64,000 nucleotides of DNA. Source: Propionibacteriaceae bacterium ZF39. Its GTDB lineage: Bacteria; Actinomycetota; Actinomycetes; Propionibacteriales; Propionibacteriaceae. Positions within the stretch are counted from its first letter, which is position 1. Every line of letters begins with the position of its first letter. The position numbers and the translations under genes were made by a program. Below the pieces are notes generated by a model that was given only the letters and a program-made list of their open reading frames with translations, was not told where the DNA came from and searched no databases. Shown one piece after another: positions 58,165 through 64,000 of this stretch. The DNA lies in NCBI GenBank assembly GCA_039565995.1, contig CP154795.1:496001-560000 (forward strand), in the 5' to 3' direction.

Positions 58165-59090
58165 TGACCGCGGCGGAACCGCACGCCGGGTCGTCGTTCC
58201 CGCTGCGCCCGAAGGCGCCCTATCGGCTGGACCTGACTGTGTGGGCCCTGCGCCGGCGTGCTCGCAACGAGATCGACCGCTGGGATGACGGTTATCGGCG
58301 CTCGCTGCTGGTCGACGACCGGGTCCTCGACGTGCATGTTGTGCAGGAGGACGGCGTGGAGGCGCCGGCGCTGCGGCTCGAGGTGGCGTGTGACGGCGCG
58401 TGCTCGTCGCATGACATCGGCCAGGTCTGGAGTCAGGTGGTGCCGCTGCTCGGGGTGAGCGTCGGCATGGGGGAGTTCTATGCGGTCGCGGCGAGCGATC
58501 CGCGGACGGCGGCGTTGGCGGAGCGTTTCCGAGGGGTACGCCCGCCCCGCTTCCCCAGCCTCTTCGAGGCCATGGTCAACGCCATCGCGAACCAGCAGTT
58601 GTCACTGGAGGTGGGGCTCACTCTGCTCAATCGTTTGACGGCCGCGGTGGGCGCTGGTGGGCGGGCGTTCCCCGTGCCCGAGGCCGTGCTGGAGGCCGAT
58701 CCGGAGGTGTTGCGGGGGTTGGGCTTCAGCGCGCGCAAGGCGGAATATCTGCGCAGTGTCGCGACGGCGGTGACGGATGGGTCGTTGGACGAAGACGAGT
58801 TGCGCGGGCTGGATCGGGCGGGGGCGACGAAGCTCTTGACGCGCATCCACGGCATCGGGCGTTGGTCGGCGGAATACACCCTGCTGCGCGGGCTCGGCCG
58901 GCTCGATGTCTTCCCTGGCGATGACGTCGGTGCGCGCAACAAACTGCGGCGATTCCTGGCCCTCGATCACGATCCCGACTACCGCGAGATCGGCGAACTG
59001 CTGCACCCCTGGTGGCCGTTCGCCGGGATGCTCTATTTCCACCTCCTGCTCGACGGACTCGCCGAGCAGGGAGCGATCGACGTCGGTTGA
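58161..59090 (+). CDS. DNA-3-methyladenine glycosylase II-like (HhH-GPD)
   Basis: Encodes 309 residues of the AlkA/HhH-GPD family that removes alkylated bases from DNA. The N-terminal DUF-like region has no Ada domain. The HhH motif LTRIHGIGRWSAEYTLLRGL precedes the catalytic Asp in RLDVFPGDDVGARNKLRR. FPSLFEAMVNAIANQQLSLE is the usual core start. It is coupled to the small gene in front (ATGA). Confidence 0.9.
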   Translation: MMTAAEPHAGSSFPLRPKAPYRLDLTVWALRRRARNEIDRWDDGYRRSLLVDDRVLDVHVVQEDGVEAPALRLEVACDGACSSHDIGQVWSQVVPLLGVSVGMGEFYAVAASDPRTAALAERFRGVRPPRFPSLFEAMVNAIANQQLSLEVGLTLLNRLTAAVGAGGRAFPVPEAVLEADPEVLRGLGFSARKAEYLRSVATAVTDGSLDEDELRGLDRAGATKLLTRIHGIGRWSAEYTLLRGLGRLDVFPGDDVGARNKLRRFLALDHDPDYREIGELLHPWWPFAGMLYFHLLLDGLAEQGAIDVG

Positions 59091-59099
59091 GTTGGTGAT

Positions 59100-59609
59100 C
59101 TATCCGTCATAGACCAGGCGGCCGGCAACCAGGCGTACCCCTTCGGTCGGGGTGTGCTCGGTGTGCCGGCCGTCGTGCATGAGATGCACGACCTCGACCT
59201 CGTGGACGAGCAGGAGATAGTCCGCGAGCAGGCGGCGATGACAGCGCCACCAGACCGCTTCGCTGCACATCACCGCGCGCCCGTCGCCCCGCGCGAGCAG
59301 GTCGTCGATGCCCTCGCGGAAGAGTTCGGTTTCCATGTGATCGGCGTACGCCCGGAACGACTCGTGGCGCAGGGTTGTGTGCTTCGAATCGGGGACGGGC
59401 TTGCGGCGTCCGCCCAGGGCTTCTACCCACGCGTACGCGATCCCGGCCTCGGGGAGCCACTCGGCCATGAGTTCCTTGCCGAACTGTGGGTTGCGCCGGC
59501 TTCCCGGGAACGACCGGACGTCGACCACCTCGGCGAGCTCCACGGATCGGGCGAGTTCGATGAACTCGTCCTCGCTCAGCGTTCCGTGCCCCAGCGTGTG
59601 GATGCGCAT
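59100..59609 (-). CDS. DUF488 family protein
   Basis: Encodes 169 residues beginning MRIHTLGHGTLSEDEFIELA. The DUF488 hallmarks are VVDVRSFPGSRRNPQFGKEL, YAWVEALGGRRKP and the late CSEAVWWRCHRRLLADYLLL with Cys and His-Arg-Arg. The function of the family is unknown, and members are small soluble proteins. It ends nine bases from the convergent glycosylase gene. Confidence 0.9.
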   Translation of the reverse strand: MRIHTLGHGTLSEDEFIELARSVELAEVVDVRSFPGSRRNPQFGKELMAEWLPEAGIAYAWVEALGGRRKPVPDSKHTTLRHESFRAYADHMETELFREGIDDLLARGDGRAVMCSEAVWWRCHRRLLADYLLLVHEVEVVHLMHDGRHTEHTPTEGVRLVAGRLVYDG

Positions 59610-59917
59610 CTATCCACTCTGCCACGCGGGGAACAGGGGCCCCGGTTCCTTGCGTACGCCCGGTCAGCCCGATCACGACACGCAGTCGGAAGGATCGCAG
59701 CGTGCCGATTGGCACGACTTGGTGGGCGACACCGCGTGCCCCATCCGAGGTCGTGCCATATGGCACATCAAGCAAAGCCACCCGGCGTGTCCCAGCCAAG
59801 AGCGAACCGATCGGCTGGACAGCCCCAGCCTCGGGTCCTCGCCGATCGGTTGGTCAACGCGAGCGCGCATCTGGAACTCGACACCATCACAATCGCGGTG
59901 CCCCGACGATTCTCGGC
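59610..59917. promoter_or_regulatory. Gene-free region with two GTGCC-N4-GGCAC palindromes
   Basis: gtgccgattggcac (59702-59715) and gtgccatatggcac (59753-59766) are 14-base palindromes with identical arms. A half-site gtgcc lies between them (59736-59740). No gene is visible in this 308-base gap. Their position upstream of the minus-strand DUF488 gene start (59609) suggests an operator pair. Confidence 0.5.
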
Positions 59918-60307
59918 TCAGCTCTCGAGGATTCGCTTCAGCTTCGCGAGATCGTCAGCCACCATCCGGCAATCACGATCGAACTCCTCATCGGTCATCC
60001 CGATCTGGCGGACTGAGAAGATCACCTCGGCCCCGTCGGGATGCGCGATGACGCGCAACGGATTGTTGATGGTCGTCCCCGACGGCAGTGTCACGTCGTG
60101 GTCCAGCACGCCGAAACCGTTGCGCGAGACGAAGCTGACCGTCACCTCACCCATGGGTGAGTCGACGACCAGGGTGTCTGCCACTCGCCTGACGTCTGCC
60201 TTCGCGAGGCCCTCTGCCCATTTGGGGAGATTGTCGGGGTCGGCCGCGAAGTTGTACACGCGTTCCGGTGTGGTCGCGATAACGCAACTGATGTGGCGGC
60301 TCTCCAT
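59918..60307 (-). CDS. SRPBCC-family protein
   Basis: Encodes 129 residues from the ATG at 60307 (MESRHISCVIATTPERVYNFA). It is a polyketide cyclase/START-like fold with the conserved PDNLPKWAEGLA and later GAEVIFSVRQIGMTDEEFDR. The ligand is unknown. It starts nine bases after the dnaB stop and may be in its operon. Confidence 0.82.
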   Translation of the reverse strand: MESRHISCVIATTPERVYNFAADPDNLPKWAEGLAKADVRRVADTLVVDSPMGEVTVSFVSRNGFGVLDHDVTLPSGTTINNPLRVIAHPDGAEVIFSVRQIGMTDEEFDRDCRMVADDLAKLKRILES

Positions 60308-60316
60308 GGCTCCCAA

Positions 60317-61696
60317 TCAGTGCTGCATGTCGACGAAGCGCGAATAGTGGCCCTGGAATGCGGTGACAATCGTGCGGGTGGGGCCATTCCTATTCTTCGC
60401 GACGATGAAGTCAGCCTCGCCCAATCGGGCGGATTCTTTGTCGTAAATATCTTCCCTGTGCAGCAGGATGACGATATCCGCATCCTGCTCCAAGGATCCC
60501 GATTCACGAAGGTCGCTGACCATCGGCTTCTTGTCGGTTCTCTGTTCGGGGCCACGGTTGAGCTGGGACATCGCCACGACGGGAACGTGGAGCTCTTTGG
60601 CCAGGAGCTTGATTTGACGGGAGAACTCCGAAACCTCGAGCTGGCGCGACTCGACCTTCTTGCCGGATGTCATGAGCTGGAGATAGTCGATGACGATGAG
60701 CTTGAGGTCGTGCTTCTGCTTCAGCCGGCGGGCCTTGGCGCGGATCTCCATCATCGTCAGGTTGGGCGAGTCGTCGATATAGAGCGGCGCAGAGGAGATC
60801 GTGGCCATCTTGTTGGCCACGCGCGTCCAGTCCTCCTCGCTCATCGTGCCCTTGCGGATGTGGTTGAGCGGGATCTGGGCCTCGGCCGAGAGCAGGCGCA
60901 TCGTAATCTCGACCTTGCTCATTTCGAGGGAGAAAATGGCAGAAGTCATGCCATTCTTGATCGAACAGGCACGCGCGAAATCCAGTCCCAGAGTTGATTT
61001 TCCAACTGCCGGTCTGGCGGCCAGGATGACCATTTGCCCACCGTGCAAACCATTCGTCAATTCATCTAATTCGACGAATCCGGTGGGAATTCCGCCCATT
61101 TCGCCGGAGCGATTGGAGATGGCCTCCATCTCGTCGAGCGTGGCCTCGAGGAGTTCGGACAGCGGCTGGTAGTCCTCGGACGTGTTGCCGTCGGTGACCG
61201 AATAGACGGCGGCCTGGGCGCGGTCGACGATGTCGGCGACCTCGCCCTCGCCGCTGTAGCCCAGCTGGGCGATCTTGACCGAGGCCTCGACGAGCCTGCG
61301 GAGGATGGCCTTCTCGCGCACGATGCGGGCGTAGTACCCGGCATTGGCCGCGACCGACACCTTGGCGTACAGATCATGGAGATAAAGCGGTCCGCGGGCC
61401 CGCTGGAGCAGGCCGGTGCGGGTCAGTTCGTTGGAGACGGTGATGGGGTCGGCGGGCTCGCCCCGGCCATAGAGGTCGAGGATCGCGCCGAAGATGTATT
61501 CGTGGGCCGGGTGATAGAAGTCGGCGGCCTTCACCATCTCGAGGACATCGGCGATGGCGTCCTTGGAGGTCAGCATCGACCCGAGCACGGCCTGTTCGGC
61601 ATCGTTGTCCTGGGGCGGCATCCGGTCGAAGCCCCCCGCCGGGCCTTCGGATTCCTCGACGAACTTGTCGGCGAAGTCCTTGAAGTCGGTGCTCAT
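60317..61696 (-). CDS. dnaB: Replicative DNA helicase
   Basis: Encodes 459 residues, the normal inteinless size. The N-terminal domain (about 25-125) starts MPPQDNDAEQAVLGSML and the RecA-like C-terminal ATPase (about 190-455) has Walker A AARPAVGKST, Walker B-type LIVIDYLQLM and DLRESGSLEQDADIV. It unwinds DNA at the replication fork. rplI, its usual neighbour in actinobacteria, is not adjacent here. A group of DnaA-box-like sequences lies upstream. Confidence 0.97.
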   Translation of the reverse strand: MSTDFKDFADKFVEESEGPAGGFDRMPPQDNDAEQAVLGSMLTSKDAIADVLEMVKAADFYHPAHEYIFGAILDLYGRGEPADPITVSNELTRTGLLQRARGPLYLHDLYAKVSVAANAGYYARIVREKAILRRLVEASVKIAQLGYSGEGEVADIVDRAQAAVYSVTDGNTSEDYQPLSELLEATLDEMEAISNRSGEMGGIPTGFVELDELTNGLHGGQMVILAARPAVGKSTLGLDFARACSIKNGMTSAIFSLEMSKVEITMRLLSAEAQIPLNHIRKGTMSEEDWTRVANKMATISSAPLYIDDSPNLTMMEIRAKARRLKQKHDLKLIVIDYLQLMTSGKKVESRQLEVSEFSRQIKLLAKELHVPVVAMSQLNRGPEQRTDKKPMVSDLRESGSLEQDADIVILLHREDIYDKESARLGEADFIVAKNRNGPTRTIVTAFQGHYSRFVDMQH

Positions 61697-61841
61697 GTGC
61701 CGTTCTCCTTCCCGGGGGGCCTGGGCTGGATCCGACGCTAGAGGGCGAGTCCGACATTTCCTTTGAAGAGTCTGCGGACGAGCCGTTCAGGGCGGGTCGC
61801 TGGCCCACCGTAGACCACCGTCCGGCCCACGGAAAGCCGAG

Positions 61842-62100
61842 TTATCCACAGGCCCTGTGGATGATGTGGAGAACAAGCCAGTGGGCTTGTGCATGACTCG
61901 GGCCCTGATCTGTGGATGAAACTTTCTTCCAGGCGGTAAATACCTTCTGGCTAGGCGCTTAACCCGTGGAAAGCTGTGGATGAAAGAAATCTCACGGGAA
62001 TTTCGCGGCCCGTCTGCGACGCTCTGAAGGGCTTGACATGCGGCTGGCCCTGGGGCTAATGGGCCGGGTTCTGTGTATAACTTCGCATTGGTGTGGATAA
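61842..62100. promoter_or_regulatory. Cluster of DnaA-box-like sequences upstream of dnaB
   Basis: TTATCCACA occurs exactly at 61842-61850 (plus) and as its complement at 62092-62100. One-mismatch boxes (minus) lie at 61856-61864, 61911-61919, 61975-61983 and 62072-62080. The 61697-62187 gap has no gene and is less GC-rich than the rest of the window. It may bind DnaA and link dnaB expression to the cycle. No dnaA or dnaN is near, so it is not called oriC. Confidence 0.55.
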
Positions 62101-62187
62101 CGCAGAAATAACCTCGCCGCCCACCGGGCGTGTGGTATGCGCTCCGGTCCCGGATGCGTAACTGAGCGCACGTGGGTTTGGTACCGG

Positions 62188-62202
62188 TACCCCCTAGGGG
62201 TA
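62188..62202. promoter_or_regulatory. Copper-responsive operator candidate before csoR
   Basis: TACCC (62188-62192), N5 (cctag), GGGTA (62198-62202), 10 bases upstream of the csoR ATG. Same arms and spacing as the site at 38602. This is the expected place for CsoR autoregulation. Confidence 0.75.
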
Positions 62203-62212
62203 AGATGAACGC

Positions 62213-62512
62213 ATGGAACACGGCGAACAGAGTCCCGGCTATCACGACACGAAGGCGGCCCATCTCAAGCGGCTCCGGCGCATCGAGGGCCAGATTCGGG
62301 GGCTGCAGCGGATGGTGGAGGAGGACAAATACTGCATCGATGTCCTCACCCAGATCTCCGCAGCGACCCGGGCGCTCGAGTCCGTCGCACTCAACCTGCT
62401 CGATGAGCACCTGCATCACTGTGTCGCGCATGCCATCGAGGCGGGCGGCGACGAGGCCCAGCTCAAGATCGCGGAGGCGAGCGATGCTGTTGCCCGTCTC
62501 GTGCGGTCCTGA
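62213..62512 (+). CDS. csoR: CsoR-family copper-sensing repressor
   Basis: Encodes 99 residues of the CsoR (DUF156) helical fold. The opening HLKRLRRIEGQIRGLQRMVE is the family signature. The Cu(I) ligands C-H-C are in DKYCIDVL and LHHCVAHAI. With copper bound it leaves DNA and lets export genes run. It heads a copZ-copA operon and has a palindromic operator in front. Confidence 0.92.
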   Translation: MEHGEQSPGYHDTKAAHLKRLRRIEGQIRGLQRMVEEDKYCIDVLTQISAATRALESVALNLLDEHLHHCVAHAIEAGGDEAQLKIAEASDAVARLVRS

Positions 62513-62560
62513 GCTGCTGACATCCTGGATTCCGATTCCGACAACGACCTGGAGGACCCC

Positions 62561-62770
62561 ATGACCACCACCAACTACACCGTCACCGGCATGACCTGCG
62601 GACACTGCGTGAATGCGGTGACCGAAGAGGTATCGGCGCTCGAGGGCGTCACCGGCGTCAACGTGCAGCAGGACGGCGCGATGGTCGTCGAATCTGCGGA
62701 GAAGCTCCCCCTCTCCGCGGTCACCGAGGCCGTCTCCGAAGCCGGCGACTACACCGTCGTCGAGGCCTGA
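62561..62770 (+). CDS. copZ: Copper chaperone (HMA domain)
   Basis: Encodes 69 residues of one ferredoxin-like HMA domain with GMTCGHCVNAV (C-x2-C) for Cu(I). It hands copper to the CopA ATPase. GGAGG lies before the ATG. It sits between csoR and copA. Confidence 0.92.
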   Translation: MTTTNYTVTGMTCGHCVNAVTEEVSALEGVTGVNVQQDGAMVVESAEKLPLSAVTEAVSEAGDYTVVEA

Positions 62771-62826
62771 GCCCGCGGGGTGCCCGCCATCCGGCGAACC
62801 CCCGTGCCCTGAAACGAACAACGCCC

Positions 62827-62861
62827 CTTGGGTCCTGCTGCGTCCTGCAGCGGTACCCAAG
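62827..62861 (+). other. Stem-loop between copZ and copA
   Basis: cttgggt (62827-62833) pairs with acccaag (62855-62861), with an inner gctgc/gcagc stem and a 5-base loop. It lies 37 bases before the copA ATG. It may tune the copZ:copA ratio, as a partial terminator or mRNA stabiliser. Confidence 0.45.
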
Positions 62862-62897
62862 TGCTGGCGTACGCCCTGAGCAGCTTCAAGAGGAGCT

Positions 62898-64000
62898 ATG
62901 ACCGACCAACTGACCCGACCCGAGAGCGTCGAACTCGATATCGAAGGCATGACCTGTGCGTCGTGTGCCGTGCGGATCGAGAAGAAGCTCAACAAGGTCG
63001 AGGGCGTGACCGCGACGGTCAACTATGCGACCGAGAAGGCCCGCATCGACCTCGCCCGGCCGATCCCGGTCGAGGAGTTGCTCGCGGTGGTCGACAGGAC
63101 CGGATACAAGGCCGCCGTGCCTCAGCCGGACGCCCCCGAGAAGGCAGATCCGGTCGTTCGGCTCCGGCGTGACCTGATCCTCAGCGCGGTGCTGTCCATC
63201 CCGGTCGTGGCGATTTCGATGGTTCCGGCGCTGCAGTTTCCCGGCTGGCAGTGGCTGGTGCTGCTCCTCACCACGCCGGTCGTGTTGTACGCCGGCTTCC
63301 GCTTCCACCGGTCCGCCGCCGTCAATCTTCGGCACGGCGCGACCACGATGGACACATTGATCTCGATGGGTTCCCTGGCGGCGTACATCTGGTCCGTCGT
63401 CGCCATGCTCTTCGGTCATGCCGGCATGATCGGCATGAAGCACGAGATCAGTTTCGCCCTCGAGCGCTCCGATGGTTTCGGCAACATCTACTTCGAGGCC
63501 GCCGCCGCGATCATCACCTTCATCCTGACGGGCCGCTATTTCGAGGCGAAGTCGCGGCGCAGCGCGGGGGAGGCCGTCCGTGCCCTGCTCACTCTCGGCG
63601 CCTCCGACGTCGCGGTCCTGCGGGACGGCCGGGAGGTCCGGATCCCGATCGATCAGCTCCAGGTCGACGACACCTTCGTGGTCCGGCCGGGCGAGAAGGT
63701 CGCCACCGATGGCGAGGTGATCGAAGGCACCTCGGGCGTCGACGCCTCGATGATCACGGGCGAGTCCGTGCCGGTGGACGTCGGCCCGGGCGATGCCATC
63801 ATCGGCGGCTGTCTCAACACGGACGGTCGGTTGGTCGTGCGCGCCACCCGCGTCGGCGAGGAGACCCAGCTCGCCCGGATCGCCCGCATGGTGTCGGATG
63901 CGCAGACCGGCAAGTCCCAGGCCCAGCGTCTCGCCGACCGGATCTCGGCCGTCTTCGTGCCGATCGTGATCGTCCTGGCGGTCGTCACCCTGGTGGGGTG
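62898..64000 (+). CDS. copA: Copper-exporting P-type ATPase, 5' part (cut by window end)
   Basis: The first 367 codons of a P1B ATPase. An N-terminal HMA domain has GMTCASCAVRIEKKL, followed by membrane helices (about 85-250) and the actuator domain with MITGESVPVDVGPGDAIIGG. The window ends in the sixth helix region before the CPC motif. AGGAG precedes the ATG at 62898. It is the third gene of the copper operon. Confidence 0.93.
   Translation, partial: MTDQLTRPESVELDIEGMTCASCAVRIEKKLNKVEGVTATVNYATEKARIDLARPIPVEELLAVVDRTGYKAAVPQPDAPEKADPVVRLRRDLILSAVLSIPVVAISMVPALQFPGWQWLVLLLTTPVVLYAGFRFHRSAAVNLRHGATTMDTLISMGSLAAYIWSVVAMLFGHAGMIGMKHEISFALERSDGFGNIYFEAAAAIITFILTGRYFEAKSRRSAGEAVRALLTLGASDVAVLRDGREVRIPIDQLQVDDTFVVRPGEKVATDGEVIEGTSGVDASMITGESVPVDVGPGDAIIGGCLNTDGRLVVRATRVGEETQLARIARMVSDAQTGKSQAQRLADRISAVFVPIVIVLAVVTLVG

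Noticed and set aside
60317-61696. Intein in dnaB
   Set aside because: The Walker A region and other usual insertion points are continuous, and the length is normal.
61697-62187. Chromosomal origin of replication
   Set aside because: Despite DnaA-box-like sequences, no dnaA, dnaN, gyrB or rpmH lies nearby, and the marker gene here is dnaB.

Overview
The window is high-GC actinobacterial DNA, probably from the Propionibacteriales. This rests on gene content: a lysX-type fusion of lysyl-phosphatidylglycerol synthase and lysyl-tRNA synthetase, a DUF222/HNH (13E12-type) protein, a mycothiol-dependent-isomerase-family gene, an aromatic-carotenoid pathway of the actinobacterial kind, and pyruvate formate-lyase (a facultative anaerobe) beside a catalase. 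Genes are tightly packed, with many ATGA/GTGA overlaps. I see no rRNA, tRNA or CRISPR.

Region by region. 0-5 kb holds small housekeeping genes (UbiB-like kinase, VOC, TfoX-N and DUF2461 proteins, and a frameshifted isomerase-family gene). 5.5-18 kb holds two paralogous PEP-utilising phosphotransferases around lysX, a disulfide oxidoreductase, acetyltransferases, and a TetR gene with a clear operator. 18-30 kb is a decaying defence island: an unknown protein, a type I restriction-modification operon (hsdM-hsdS-truncated mrr-decayed AlbA_2-like gene-fic-hsdR), and an ISL3-family element inserted inside hsdM. hsdM also has a frameshift, and hsdR is frameshifted in its catalytic lysine codon. Only hsdS and fic remain intact. 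30-38.5 kb holds an HNH protein, small metabolic enzymes, a cupin and pflBA.

38.6-43.5 kb has a copper-type P-ATPase, a chimeric junction between a lost VOC gene and pyrE, and a MuiA-family protein. 43.5-54.7 kb is a carotenoid cluster: crtE-crtI-crtB, crtU, and crtY leading a five-gene coupled operon (START-like protein, CPBP membrane protease, SDR-TspO fusion, P450). A cobalamin-binding CarH-type repressor sits at one end. One 20-bp motif recurs at all three control points of this cluster, so light-controlled synthesis of isorenieratene, probably hydroxylated by the P450, is the likely output. 54.7-64 kb holds catalase, a ferredoxin reductase, an AlkA-like glycosylase, dnaB preceded by a group of DnaA-box-like sequences, and a csoR-copZ-copA copper operon cut by the window end. 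The csoR promoter and the P-ATPase promoter at 38.6 kb carry the same TACCC-N5-GGGTA palindrome, so two copper loci 23 kb apart look co-regulated.

The most notable items are the stacked lesions in the restriction operon, the carotenoid cluster with its extra coupled genes and shared operator, and a strongly over-used palindrome GGCGTACGCC across the window.
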